Notes: generated from the sequence alone by a model not told the origin. A stretch of DNA of 64,000 nt from an uncultured Kineothrix sp. (GCA_910588855.1 CAJUSR010000001.1:230611-294610), one strand, 5' to 3'. Shown: positions 52,066-61,942, counted from the stretch's first letter. Numbers and translations: made by a program.

Positions 52066-52566
52066 TCAATATTTTGAGCAAATAGCCATAATCTCCGCCA
52101 CACTCAGGCTTTTGCTTAACGGGGCTTTTTCGATATACACATCTTCGCCTACTGCCCGCTCCAAAGATATCTTCTCATTCATCTGCATGATTTCATCCTG
52201 CCTTGCCAGGTATTTCTTATAAGCCAGTTTTTCCAATAGCTTCCTGCGTATTCTCTTTATCCGGATGCGTTCTGCCTGCTGCCGTTCACATTCCCTACGG
52301 TTCCGCTCCCTGGCCCGTTCCATTTCTTCATCCCATTTACGGAGTTTTTCCTCCCACTCCTCTTGCTCCGTACATTCTTCCCTGTTCTTCCCATCCTCTT
52401 CTATCCCTTTTCCAAAAGCCCTGCTTTTATTATTCCCTTCGGCTTTGTCGATATAGCCGGAAAAAGGGGTTTCTTGTATACCGCCGTTCTCCTTCCGGTA
52501 TCCCTGCGCCGTTCCGTAATAGTTCCCGCTTTTCCCATAATCTTGAATATACATACCTTTTACCAT
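52066..52566 (-). CDS. Uncharacterised charged coiled-coil protein
   Basis: A 166-residue protein of unknown family: a Gly/Tyr-rich start (YGKSGNYYGTAQGYRK), a long Glu/Arg/Gln coiled coil (WEEKLRKWDEEMERARERNR, ERQQAERIRIKRIRRK), then LSKSLSVAEIMAICSKY at the end. No membrane segment. The start may be here or four codons later; both have GGAAAGGGT or AAAAGGT sites. It resembles the charged proteins at 51087 and 53137 in style. Confidence 0.6.
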   Translation of the reverse strand: MVKGMYIQDYGKSGNYYGTAQGYRKENGGIQETPFSGYIDKAEGNNKSRAFGKGIEEDGKNREECTEQEEWEEKLRKWDEEMERARERNRRECERQQAERIRIKRIRRKLLEKLAYKKYLARQDEIMQMNEKISLERAVGEDVYIEKAPLSKSLSVAEIMAICSKY

Positions 52567-52815
52567 ACCCTTTCCATAACCTATCCGTACAAAACAATAA
52601 TCATTTCTGCTTGCAGGATTCCCCGCCTGCGGCGGGTCGCGGCAGCAACATGCATCTCCTCTGCCGCAGTGCGATAATTGCTATTATAATCGAGTAGAGA
52701 AGATTCCTCTTCCCCTACCCGCTGCACGCCCCATGCGCCGCATAACGGCATATTTCCTCTGCGCGGGGCTGTACAATCAATTTACGTCCTTCTGGCGAAG
52801 GACTCTCTTATAAGG

Positions 52816-53047
52816 ATTCGGATGTCAAAAGGTCCTCCCGGCAGTGCCGCTTGGCAGATGGCACAAAAAATTTGTGCGCGTTTGGTTGTACGGAACATTC
52901 CGATGAGTCTCTTAAGGCGAAAATCGTGTTCAGCATTGGCTTCCACGATTTTTGAGTCTCCTCTTCATCGTACAAAAGCCACTTGCACAATATTTTTTGT
53001 GCCATCTGCCAAGCGACACTGCCGGGAAGACCTTTTGACACCCGAAT
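52816..53047. repeat. Miniature inverted-repeat element, family 2, copy B (232 bp)
   Basis: Terminal repeats nearly identical to copy A with a core in reverse orientation. CTTATAAGG flanks it on both sides (52807-52815, 53048-53056). Core shared with copy A includes CGAAAATCGTGTTCAGCATT and its GTACGG / CGTAC ends. Confidence 0.88.
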
Positions 53048-53056
53048 CTTATAAGG

Positions 53057-53099
53057 TAAAAAAGCGCAGATGATATGGACTCCGTCCTTTCTCTGCGCT
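53057..53099 (-). terminator. Terminator downstream of the gene at 53137
   Basis: Minus-strand stem AGCGCAGA / TCTGCGCT followed by six T. As at 33098, the T run abuts the end of a family-2 element. Confidence 0.65.
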
Positions 53100-53136
53100 C
53101 TCCTTAGCTACTCTATTCTTTTAGACATGTATCCTT

Positions 53137-54096
53137 TTATACAACGTCATTTACTACAAGGCCTTTCATGTCCTCCTGCAAAAGCTCCGCTTCCATCATA
53201 ATCTTCTTGATTTCATCCTGCAGCTTCGACTGTTCTGCCGTACTCTCCTGAATGGCTTCCGTAAGCTCTTTCTGCTCCTCTTTGTCTTCCTTCGCCGCTT
53301 CCAGCTTTTCCTCTTCTTCTTCCTTCTTCTCCGCCTGTTCCTTCGCAGCCTCTACCAGCTTCTCCATCTCTTCCTCCACATGGTTCTTCGCCTCTTCCCA
53401 AAGCATACCGATAATTGCATCGGATGCTTCCTGCAAAATGGATTCAGCCGCCTTTTTGGCATTTTGGATGCCTTTTCCACCGCTTTCTAAAATCGCCTGC
53501 TTCGTCATCCTGATACTGCTGCCGTTTGCCATCAACTCATTTTTCAGCTTCGTTTCTTCCGATGTGATATGGTCGATTACTTTATCATATGCCAATGACC
53601 GTTTCTGATACTCAGTCAGCTCTCCCATTCCGGCAACCCGCTCCAGCTCTTCTTTGCTCAATGTAGATAGCTTGCCATCTTTTAAGTAATTATTCGCCTT
53701 ACGCAGCAGCTCCAAGTCTTTCTGTTCCTGGCTCTCCGGGTCAATTCCATATTTCTCTTGCAAAGCTTTCTGTTCTTCTACATAGCCCTTCTTCTGTTCA
53801 GCCAAAACAGCAAGCTCTTCCCCTATCGTCTCATTTCTGGCATACAGCTTTTTTATGTTGTCTGAAACCTCATTGTCTCTGGCAAATTGGTCGTGCAGCA
53901 TCTTTGTCGCCTGCTTTCTTGCCTGCGCCCGTTTCTGCTCAATCAAGCTGGACATACCGCCATTGATATTCCCTGCAAAAATAGAACCATTTTTTAATTG
54001 CCCGTCTTTTCCGTCTCCTTTATCAGCCCCATTTGCCGTACCGATGCCAAAGCCTATTCCATTGATTCCTGCCAAATTAATTGTTACTGCTGCCAT
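53137..54096 (-). CDS. Uncharacterised coiled-coil protein, 319 residues
   Basis: Starts MAAVTINLAGINGIGFG (ATG 54096 after GGAGGTTAAG; an in-frame opening upstream has no RBS). Glu/Lys/Ala-rich with heptads from about residue 45 on, including DNEVSDNIKKLYARNETIGE and an extreme EEEEEKLEAAKEDKEEQKE tract near residue 270. No signal peptide. It could be a filamentous or spore-associated scaffold, but no family is recognised. About 100 bases before the start, a stretch partly resembles the leader repeat (CAGACACAAATTTGAG). Confidence 0.6.
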   Translation of the reverse strand: MAAVTINLAGINGIGFGIGTANGADKGDGKDGQLKNGSIFAGNINGGMSSLIEQKRAQARKQATKMLHDQFARDNEVSDNIKKLYARNETIGEELAVLAEQKKGYVEEQKALQEKYGIDPESQEQKDLELLRKANNYLKDGKLSTLSKEELERVAGMGELTEYQKRSLAYDKVIDHITSEETKLKNELMANGSSIRMTKQAILESGGKGIQNAKKAAESILQEASDAIIGMLWEEAKNHVEEEMEKLVEAAKEQAEKKEEEEEKLEAAKEDKEEQKELTEAIQESTAEQSKLQDEIKKIMMEAELLQEDMKGLVVNDVV

Positions 54097-54367
54097 CTTA
54101 ACCTCCATTCCGGAGCGCTTACGCGACGGGGCGACGCAAATCTCAAATTTGTGTCTGCCATCAGGGCTTATTTGTGACGCTCCGGCACAAATAGCCATGT
54201 GATAAAATCAGCTATCGAGCTGATTTTTCACACTATCTCCTCCTTGAATCCGTCATGCGGGAACAATTCCTTTTGTTCCTGCCAAATATTCCTTCTTATG
54301 CCTATTATATCGGCACATTTTTCCTTTTTATAAACTCCATCCGGCGCTTTTTCATCATTATCTTCCA

Positions 54368-55357
54368 TTATATTTTAAATTCGTCCTTTAAGAAATCCGC
54401 TTCCTCATACGGGATAACAAAATCAAAACTTCCTGCCGCGTGGGGTGCAATAATATATTCATTCACGATAATATGCAGCCCATCCTTCCCCAGATACCAT
54501 GTATCTTCCGTCAAAGCATCCCCGATTTTGTCTTCATAATCATCATAGAACATATCTGTGTATTCTTCTTTTTTTGTTTCCTCCAAAAGGAATCCCTGAA
54601 TTGCAGACACAGCTGCTTCTTTCTCCATTGTTATATCATCAAGCGTCAGCCTCTTCCCCGTTTTTGTGGAGAAATTCACCCCGCTGAACGAAGCGTTGGG
54701 ATGTGCCCCGCCCATATCAAAATAAGCAATCATACTGAAACTAATCACTTCTTCGTCTGCCCTTTCCGGAATAAATTCCAAATCGGTTTCATATCCGAAC
54801 CAATTGTCTTTCCCCCATGTTTTATAATCCTCTGCCGCCCATTCCTGCATTTTATCCTCATCTCCGGGAATATAGGCGAGTACCGCTTCATTGATGGCTG
54901 CCGCCGCCTGCTCGTTGTCCGATATCGTAACAACCGGCCATTTATTGGTAATGGTAAGGAGTACGGTACCGTCCTCCGCCTTATATTCCTCCTTGGATTC
55001 GTCTATCCTGACATACACGTTTCCGCCTGCCTCTGCCTTTTTCCCGGCGCCTTCTTCCCCATTGCCTTCTTTAACAACACTTTCTGTCGTATTTTCTGTT
55101 GCCTCTCCTTCTTGTGCCGCATTCTTCCTAATTTCCTCTGCCGCAGCTTCTTCCTCCGCTGCATTCCCCTCATTTTCTCCTGCCGCAGCTTCTTCCTCCG
55201 CAGTATTCCCCTCATTTTCCCCTGCCATAGCTTCCTCCACTGAAGATTCCCTGTCACCTTCCGTTCCCCCAGCTTCCTTCCCATTTGGCATTCCACAGGC
55301 CGCAAATGTCAGCAGGGCAAAAACGAGTGCTGTAACAAGCAACACATTTCTTCTCAT
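54368..55357 (-). CDS. DUF4163/DUF3298 lipoprotein (RsiV-like fold)
   Basis: A 329-residue secreted lipoprotein: signal MRRNVLLVTALVFALLTFAA with lipid Cys 21, then a low-complexity acidic spacer containing three 14-residue repeats (residues 41-82), then DUF4163 (about 120-210) and DUF3298 (about 220-315) with DMGGAHPNASFSGVNFSTKT. Related domains occur in the RsiV anti-sigma factor, which binds lysozyme, and in PdaC deacetylases; binding of a muramidase is an idea only. Start ATG 55357. Not linked to a sigma factor here. Confidence 0.83.
   Translation of the reverse strand: MRRNVLLVTALVFALLTFAACGMPNGKEAGGTEGDRESSVEEAMAGENEGNTAEEEAAAGENEGNAAEEEAAAEEIRKNAAQEGEATENTTESVVKEGNGEEGAGKKAEAGGNVYVRIDESKEEYKAEDGTVLLTITNKWPVVTISDNEQAAAAINEAVLAYIPGDEDKMQEWAAEDYKTWGKDNWFGYETDLEFIPERADEEVISFSMIAYFDMGGAHPNASFSGVNFSTKTGKRLTLDDITMEKEAAVSAIQGFLLEETKKEEYTDMFYDDYEDKIGDALTEDTWYLGKDGLHIIVNEYIIAPHAAGSFDFVIPYEEADFLKDEFKI
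55112..55237 (-). repeat. 42-bp coding repeat, three units, in the DUF3298 lipoprotein
   Basis: Encodes EEAMAGENEGNTAE, EEAAAGENEGNAAE and EEAAAEEIRKNAAQ in succession. The first two DNA units are most alike, so copy number may vary between strains. Confidence 0.85.
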
Positions 55358-55574
55358 CGCACAACCCTTCCTTTCTTTTTCCCTATTTCTTCTCCTCTTT
55401 TTTTTCCTTCTTCTTTTCCCCATTCCCTTTTTCCTTTATTTTTTCTCCTCTATTCCCCCTCCTGTTCCAGTTCGTTACAAGCCTTGTTTTATATTGCTAT
55501 TTCTTATAAAGATTTGGATGTCAAAAAAGTCTGTCCGGCGCTTTAATTATCTAAATTAAAACATAGCAATTCTG

Positions 55575-58406
55575 CTATTCAAAAAAACCATCCGTTTCAA
55601 AGATATGGTCAATCTCATCTGTATTTATCGCTTTCAATACCTTCTGCCGAATACCTCCATGTGACATATCAAGCCGTTTAAATTTATCTTTCCCCACCGC
55701 ATCTTTCTCGCGCCGGATTAATTGAACCCGTCCTATTTTAGGTTCCTCTTCTGCATACTTAGCTAATGCCTTAGCCTTTCCAAGGTTATCCTTGAAATTA
55801 GGATTATGCGGCTCTAATATGTCTATTACATAACCGAGGACAAAATCTTTCCTTACAATAATAAAATCCGGATATGTAGGCTTTGTCTGCCCTTCCATCT
55901 CATAGGGCATACACATTGACCACTTTTCTCTAGGCGGATTCCGTAGCCAACAGACAAAATCAGAACGCTTTGATTCCTCATCTATTAACCCGCTTTCCCA
56001 TCCATTTAACTTTATCTGTGCCATTCCGTCCGCATATGCAAATAAATGATTATCATATTTTTTACCAGTTGGCTCTATTTTCACGCTGACTGTTTCTGGC
56101 AGCGTGAAATTGTGTTTGCTTACAATATCGCTGTTTGCTACGATATCATCATACTGTTTCCTGCATTTTTCAGACTTCCCGACAACATATCGACGATACT
56201 TATCATTCAATTCATGAAATTTCTTTTCTGCATACCTGTTCAAATTTGCAATACAGTTATCATCTGCGGCAAATAAGATACAGTCAATTTTATACTTATT
56301 AACATCCATGATATCCAAGTAACGCTGACCATATAAGTTACAAAAACCATAATTACCGATTCGCGCATCAGCTGCCCTTAATTGACGGTCAATATCCGAA
56401 TCAGAAATTGCCGTAAAATTTAACTGGCCATAATTTCTAATAGACTGACCGAAAACATCAAACACATCTACAAGCAGCTTAAATTCAAGCACTTTGGCAG
56501 AAAGTGCTTCATATTCTCCCGAATGGTGCAATTTATCTACATATTCCCGCATCATATTAAGAATATCTTCCTCAACCTCGCCCTTTGCGCCTTGATATAT
56601 CATGTTATATGTCAGCAAGCCTGCGAGATCAAGTAAAGATTTTAAATAGCTATGAATCTTAGCTGTTTTTACAACATAGGTCAAAAACCCTTGATCATTA
56701 ATAAATTTTGTGATTCCCTCGCGGTCAATTTCAGGCAAAAGCGAAAGCTGTTCACCCTCTACAATCTGCCCCTCTGCCTCTATATTTGTATTAACCGGAA
56801 CAGACATAATTGGAAGTGGTTCGCTTTGTGGAAATGGTTGCTGCAATGGAAACAAATTATCATTCTCCGTTCCTCGTTCAACACTATCTATATCTTCTAA
56901 TTTACTTTTCTGCTGATTATCAGGCTCTATTTTGCTCTGACCTAAAACTGCGGTATCAGGCATAAATTCTTCCAATCCAATTTGTCCCGGAATGGGTGCA
57001 TTTCCTTTTCTATGCTGTGTCGTATGAATCGTCCAAGGTACATATACCACATCCTCAAGCGATTCACTATCAACAACTGTTGGAATATCTTCACCCTCTG
57101 AATTTTGCAATTCTTTTACAACATTTTCTACTGTATATGCGTTGAAATATGGCAGATATAATCGGACATCATTTAAATAGTCATCTACAAGGATATGGCT
57201 TTGCAAAGGCGTTCTGACCATTCTCCCTAATAACTGGGCAATATATGTAGCATCCTCTGCATGGCGAAATGACATCATTGTTTCAGCTCTCGGGCAATCC
57301 CAGCCTGTAGAAAGATTTTCTTTAAACAATACTACTTTTATCCGTCTGTCATCTGTAATTTCAGACGGTTCAATATGTGGAACATTCAAACCATTGACCA
57401 AAAGCGTGGCTGTCGAACCAAATGTATGTACCACCTCATTTTCCTTGAAAGCCACTCCTATACGTTCCTCAATTTTAGCAATTACATCATCAAGATTTGT
57501 GTTGGAAATCAATTTTCCACTGCCAGCCTGAACCTGTATTACGAAAACCGGATTGACCTGCGCATAATGCTGTTCGTAACAATATTGGCGCCAATGATCG
57601 CATTTGCTTTTCCATTCATCAGTAGCAGCTTGCAACACTGCCATATCATTATTTTTCGCCGGATCATCAGGATATGTAATCAAAATACGGTCTTTTAGTA
57701 ATCCTGACGCCCGAACATCATTCGGTGTAACAATAACCTTCTGCAAGGTTGAATTGGTATCCCCTACAAGTTGGTTAAATCTTGCAGAAGTTGCACTCAT
57801 CCCTATAACTATGGGTATTGGAGAAAGTTTATGCGGAACACTTCCTTTGATAAATCTTTGCATAATTGATGTTGCTGTTCCTGCCGCCGTCCCCTGCATT
57901 CCCCTATGTGCCTCATCAATGATAAAATACAGCCTGTCCGCTTTTTTCTTCGCCGTATTCTCTAACGTTTCCCAAATAGTATACTGACGGTTATCCGAAT
58001 GTTTGCCAAGATTCCCTGCTTTCCCTAATTTCTGTGTGTTCAAAAAATAGATATGCCCATCCAGCAATTCTTCCATATCAAAAGAATCATCCTCAATGAC
58101 AACGCATTGCCTGAATTTAATACGGTCCGCTTTTAAATCTATTTTCTGCTTTGACTGTTCATTTAAAGCCGGAGAATCCGACAGCCAAACAAATATTGCC
58201 TCTGGCTGATCCGCATAGTTTTCTGTCCCAAAATAAATGTCTTCTATCAAAGCCGCCATAATAATTGTCTTGCCCGCACCTGTCGGCGCCTGTAGGGAAA
58301 TCACTTGTGGAATATGGGTATTTTGATACATCCCAAGTGCTGCCGCAGTCCTTGTCCTAAGTTCATAAACAGCTTTCTTCTGAAATGGGAATAATTCTAC
58401 TTTCAT
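55575..58406 (-). CDS. Type III-like restriction subunit: DEAD/DEAH translocase with a C-terminal nuclease-like domain
   Basis: A 943-residue Res-like protein. The helicase half has Walker A LQAPTGAGKTIIMAAL (near residue 45), DEAH in FIIDEAHRGMQG (near 165), SAT motif GMSATSARF, and the later STGWDCPRAETMMSFRHAED and QLLGRMVRTP motifs. The C-terminal YPDFIIVRKDFVLGYVIDILEPH has the PD and D of a PD-(D/E)xK nuclease, but the usual (D/E)xK lysine is absent, giving DILEP instead. It overlaps the methyltransferase by 4 bases. It may cleave as in type III systems with an altered motif or act differently. AT-rich, so probably acquired. Confidence 0.85.
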   Translation of the reverse strand: MKVELFPFQKKAVYELRTRTAAALGMYQNTHIPQVISLQAPTGAGKTIIMAALIEDIYFGTENYADQPEAIFVWLSDSPALNEQSKQKIDLKADRIKFRQCVVIEDDSFDMEELLDGHIYFLNTQKLGKAGNLGKHSDNRQYTIWETLENTAKKKADRLYFIIDEAHRGMQGTAAGTATSIMQRFIKGSVPHKLSPIPIVIGMSATSARFNQLVGDTNSTLQKVIVTPNDVRASGLLKDRILITYPDDPAKNNDMAVLQAATDEWKSKCDHWRQYCYEQHYAQVNPVFVIQVQAGSGKLISNTNLDDVIAKIEERIGVAFKENEVVHTFGSTATLLVNGLNVPHIEPSEITDDRRIKVVLFKENLSTGWDCPRAETMMSFRHAEDATYIAQLLGRMVRTPLQSHILVDDYLNDVRLYLPYFNAYTVENVVKELQNSEGEDIPTVVDSESLEDVVYVPWTIHTTQHRKGNAPIPGQIGLEEFMPDTAVLGQSKIEPDNQQKSKLEDIDSVERGTENDNLFPLQQPFPQSEPLPIMSVPVNTNIEAEGQIVEGEQLSLLPEIDREGITKFINDQGFLTYVVKTAKIHSYLKSLLDLAGLLTYNMIYQGAKGEVEEDILNMMREYVDKLHHSGEYEALSAKVLEFKLLVDVFDVFGQSIRNYGQLNFTAISDSDIDRQLRAADARIGNYGFCNLYGQRYLDIMDVNKYKIDCILFAADDNCIANLNRYAEKKFHELNDKYRRYVVGKSEKCRKQYDDIVANSDIVSKHNFTLPETVSVKIEPTGKKYDNHLFAYADGMAQIKLNGWESGLIDEESKRSDFVCWLRNPPREKWSMCMPYEMEGQTKPTYPDFIIVRKDFVLGYVIDILEPHNPNFKDNLGKAKALAKYAEEEPKIGRVQLIRREKDAVGKDKFKRLDMSHGGIRQKVLKAINTDEIDHIFETDGFFE

Positions 58407-60499
58407 ACCTGTTTCCTCCCCTGATTAATTCTGAAGTTGTCAAGATAATCCCGATATAACTGATAAGTATTTTCCACTGCAAGACTCTGTATCATAGTAC
58501 GATATCCAGCTTCATAGTCCGTTACAATAAAAACGGTTTCAATGTTAGAATCTTGATTAACTTTTTCTTCAAATTCCGAAAAATAATTTTCATCTAACAA
58601 TACCGCAAGCTTATTTTCCGATAAAATCATCATAGTTGGGAGCTGTTCAGTATTAAGTGACGGACAAGGTCCTATTGCCCCTGCTTTCATCCAAATTACC
58701 GGCAAAAGTTCCCGAAACTGCCTGCCTAAAGATACTGTCGTTTTATCCAAAAAACCAAGCCTAAAAAATACTGCGTTGGCTTTAAATCCATCTGCCATTG
58801 GCTGATTACTTCCTATGTAATTTCCTTTTAAAGGATTGCTGTTAATGTCATGCCCCTTTATGCTGCATACAGTCCGCGGCCATGTAACATACCGTGCTAT
58901 CCCAAGTTTGTTCCATTCCTCATCGCCAGGGTGTAAGCCTTTTGATAAAAGAATTTTTGTTTCGTCTACCGATACTTCATTATTCGTTATCATAATGCAG
59001 CGACGTTGTCCGTTATCCTCTGCATTTAGCAGATTGACAGCATGTAAAGTTGTACCAGAACCAGCAAAAAAGTCAATGATAAGGGCATTAGGCTTATTCG
59101 CTACAAAAAAACGTATTGTATCATGAACTGCATAAATAGATTTAGGATAGTTAAATCTTTTTCCTATCATCATATTAATTGTATTTGTTCCATAGGTTTC
59201 TGCGTTGTGTGCCTTCATATTCCATACTCGTTTGGGAGGTGTCCTGCCTTCCTCTGTATATTGAGCAATTACTGAACCATCCTGATTTCTTCCAAGAACA
59301 ACTGCCTTACCAGTTTCAATATCTTGAATGGTTCCAGATGGCAAATAATAAACCGTTCCGCTTTTTTCTTCAGCATTCCAATTATTGATCTTTAAAAAGC
59401 CTTTGTTTAGATTAAGTTGTGCCTGCTCAGGAACTAAACTCCAAAGCCGTTCATCACCATCTTTGCTTAGTGGCCATAAAGCAGTACAACCATCAGGAAT
59501 TGGGATAGTATTTCTATCAATTCCCGCCTTGACCACATCTCCTATAGAATGAATTGTTCCATCACAGTTCCGAACAAATATAGGATAAAATTGATTTGGT
59601 CTTGATTCTCTTTTGGCTTGAGGAGCTCTGCGGCGAAAGCCCAACCATTCAATACTTCTATTGGACACCTTTTTTACTTCATTATCAAGCATATTATACA
59701 TACTTGGAACAAGAGAAGACGATCCAAATTCAATTATAAATATATATTCCTCAACTCTAGAAAACTGACCTGTGCGAACAACACCTTTTGCACTGATTAC
59801 GCTCGTTATCATCTGCATTCTTGCCTCTGGAAACAGTTCCTCCAACAAGCACCCCAAATGCAGGTATTCCTTTTCATCAATCGTCACAATCAATACAGAG
59901 TCTTCTGGGTTCAAAAGCCTTTTTGCCAACTTCAGCCGTTTCTGCATCATACTCAACCACTTACTATGGCGATAGCTGTCATTCCCATCCACATAATCAT
60001 TATTGTACTTCCAATCTTTTGCACCTGTATTATATGGCGGATCAATATAAATACAATCTACCTTTCCTGCATAGAGATACTCCAGCAATTGCAACGCATG
60101 ATAATTGTCTGCTTCAATCAATGTATGCCATAAATCACTGTCTGGAGCATTACAAATGCTATCCACCTGTTTCAAATATGGATATATCGGTTCCCCAAAT
60201 TTTGCAACTACAACAAGGTCAGCAATATTCCATTCTACCTGTTCATCTTCCCTGATGCATAATGCTTTTCCATTATTTATGGCAATTACTCTATAAATGT
60301 CATTGATATTTCCGGATTTTAATGCAACATTGCTTCCACAATTCACAGGCATTTCATATAATGGCGTACACTCTGGCAAGTGTTCTTCAAAAACAAGACC
60401 AAATTTTTTCTGTTTGTTCATTCGATTTACTTCTTGTTCTATCTTATTTCTAAGCTCAGCATCCTGTATCTGAGCTATCAAATCATTAATTGCCGCCAT
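58403..60499 (-). CDS. Type III-like DNA methyltransferase, beta class
   Basis: A 698-residue Mod-type enzyme. DPPYNTG (motif IV, near residue 154) precedes FFAGSGTTLHAV (motif I, near 478), so the order is that of beta-class N6-adenine methyltransferases. The central 300 residues would recognise the target. A long N-terminal region has a GNINDIYRVIAINNG barrel. It translates directly into the nuclease subunit through ATGA overlap, consistent with a Mod-Res complex in which Mod sets specificity. The target sequence cannot be read from the DNA. Confidence 0.88.
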   Translation of the reverse strand: MAAINDLIAQIQDAELRNKIEQEVNRMNKQKKFGLVFEEHLPECTPLYEMPVNCGSNVALKSGNINDIYRVIAINNGKALCIREDEQVEWNIADLVVVAKFGEPIYPYLKQVDSICNAPDSDLWHTLIEADNYHALQLLEYLYAGKVDCIYIDPPYNTGAKDWKYNNDYVDGNDSYRHSKWLSMMQKRLKLAKRLLNPEDSVLIVTIDEKEYLHLGCLLEELFPEARMQMITSVISAKGVVRTGQFSRVEEYIFIIEFGSSSLVPSMYNMLDNEVKKVSNRSIEWLGFRRRAPQAKRESRPNQFYPIFVRNCDGTIHSIGDVVKAGIDRNTIPIPDGCTALWPLSKDGDERLWSLVPEQAQLNLNKGFLKINNWNAEEKSGTVYYLPSGTIQDIETGKAVVLGRNQDGSVIAQYTEEGRTPPKRVWNMKAHNAETYGTNTINMMIGKRFNYPKSIYAVHDTIRFFVANKPNALIIDFFAGSGTTLHAVNLLNAEDNGQRRCIMITNNEVSVDETKILLSKGLHPGDEEWNKLGIARYVTWPRTVCSIKGHDINSNPLKGNYIGSNQPMADGFKANAVFFRLGFLDKTTVSLGRQFRELLPVIWMKAGAIGPCPSLNTEQLPTMMILSENKLAVLLDENYFSEFEEKVNQDSNIETVFIVTDYEAGYRTMIQSLAVENTYQLYRDYLDNFRINQGRKQV

Positions 60500-60574
60500 A
60501 AATAGTTTGTTCTCCTTTAAATTTTTATCTCTGATTACAGTTCAGCATAGTTGAACTGTAACTATCTCGATTCC

Positions 60575-61942
60575 TTATAACACATTCCAATATCCTGCTT
60601 TTTTTGATCCTACTCTCTCAATATAGCCATTTTCACGCAGAAATGAAATATTGTTATCCACAGCCGTTTTGCTAATTCCTAAGATTTTGCGAAGTTCTTC
60701 AGCTGTTATGTTGGGATTATCCCTCATTTCTGTCAAAATTGTCCTTCTTCTTGCATTTAATAGCTTTTTATTCCCAACTTTATTCGAGGTTTTTTTGATT
60801 TTTTTCAATGGTATTGTTACAACAATTGAATTTTCTCGAAATGCAAACGCCTCTTTACCATAAATTTCCGTTATTTTAGGAACTCCCCGCCCTGATTTCT
60901 CACTGATATGCAATTGTAGAAATATTTCCGACAGTTTTTCATTCACAGGAACAGATTCCCCCATATAAAAGCCTTCCATTGTCTGTGCCGGCGGTAGAGA
61001 GCCCCTTGATAAGATTTCTATCCTGTCAGAAAAAACAGAAATCATCGGTTCGTTTCCCTCTATCCATTTGTTATGCAGGACAGCATTGATGATTGCTTCC
61101 CGAAATGCCTTGTTATCAAACAGCGGCACCTCTTTCCTTTCCACAACCCTGCCTGTTTCATCTGCCTGTATAATATTGAGCACGTCGCCATACCGCAATA
61201 ATTCATCCAAACTGTATAAAAGACAGTTATTCCCAAACTCCCTGACTGAAAACAGATTTGTTCCCTTCGTTTTTCCCTCAAATATAGATACTCTGAGAGG
61301 AAAATGAGAATTATCCGAAAGCAGCTGCGCCAATAAATTGAATTGTCCTTCTTCATTGCGCAAACCTAAATTTTTTATAAAGGTTTTATCGCTTAATACA
61401 ATTCCTTTTGATCCATAATATCCAAATAATTTTTGGAAAGTAAGCTCCTGATATTTTGCCGGAATTGTTTCTATGGTTTCTGTTCTCCCATCAAGTATCT
61501 TAAAAAGTTCAATCTCCCTCTTAGGATAGTCTTTGATATTGCATTTCGATGAACCAATCCTTATATACCGCTTTTCCTTAAATGCAGTAGGTATCTCAAA
61601 AGCCGCAGGTATGACCAATACGACAACTCTTTTTTGCTGAATCTGGGTTTCCTCAAAAGAAAAATTCAAGCTCGGAGAAAGATTTCGTGCAAGATAATTC
61701 TGATAAGGTTCTTTAACGTAGTCGCAATATTGGTTGAATGTCGTCCCAACTATTTTATGATTCTCATCTTTAACTCCCCATATAAAATAAGCATATTTTT
61801 TATAGTGGAACGCTGCAGCGTTTGATAACGCGGAAACATACTCTCCTAATGTTTCCGGCTGAAACCAATTCTCTTTAAATTCAAACCATTCCTGTTCATC
61901 ATTCATGGCACATAAATCTAATACAATCTGTTTTATATCCAT
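60575..61942 (-). CDS. AlbA_2 (Schlafen-like) / ATPase-domain transcriptional regulator
   Basis: A 455-residue protein: AlbA_2 domain (residues 5-130: EWFEFKENWF, YVSALSNAAAFHYKKYAYFI), middle region, a GHKL-like ATPase_c_4 segment (about 270-370: REAIINAVLHNKWIEGNEPM, ISVFSDRIEILSRGSLPP, GRGVPKITEIYG) and a C-terminal winged helix (LRKILGISKTAVDNNISFLREN). Such proteins accompany defence genes and mobile islands, as regulators or sensors. ATG 61942 (MDIKQIVLDL) follows GAGGAGAATGTC. The operator at 61965-62021 is directly upstream and a fragment of it lies in the coding region at 60768. It is 75 bases before the methyltransferase gene. Confidence 0.86.
   Translation of the reverse strand: MDIKQIVLDLCAMNDEQEWFEFKENWFQPETLGEYVSALSNAAAFHYKKYAYFIWGVKDENHKIVGTTFNQYCDYVKEPYQNYLARNLSPSLNFSFEETQIQQKRVVVLVIPAAFEIPTAFKEKRYIRIGSSKCNIKDYPKREIELFKILDGRTETIETIPAKYQELTFQKLFGYYGSKGIVLSDKTFIKNLGLRNEEGQFNLLAQLLSDNSHFPLRVSIFEGKTKGTNLFSVREFGNNCLLYSLDELLRYGDVLNIIQADETGRVVERKEVPLFDNKAFREAIINAVLHNKWIEGNEPMISVFSDRIEILSRGSLPPAQTMEGFYMGESVPVNEKLSEIFLQLHISEKSGRGVPKITEIYGKEAFAFRENSIVVTIPLKKIKKTSNKVGNKKLLNARRRTILTEMRDNPNITAEELRKILGISKTAVDNNISFLRENGYIERVGSKKAGYWNVL
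60768..60785. promoter_or_regulatory. Operator-like 18-mer inside the AlbA_2 gene
   Basis: TTATTCCCAACTTTATTC is identical to 61965-61982 in the gene's own control region. Here it encodes part of SNKVGNKKLLN between the ATPase part and the winged helix. Confidence 0.55.

Larger units (their letters stand above)
52567..53136. other. Repeat-filled interval
   Basis: No gene supported. Holds small repeat modules at 52688-52700 (AATCGAGTAGAGA, also at 10204) and 52737-52771, a CAATTTACGTCCTTC sequence shared with 32803, family-2 element copy B and the terminator of the gene at 53137. Confidence 0.5.

Noticed and set aside
59618..60133. 171-codon plus-strand frame in the methyltransferase
   Set aside because: Shadow of the Mod gene, which has complete motifs.
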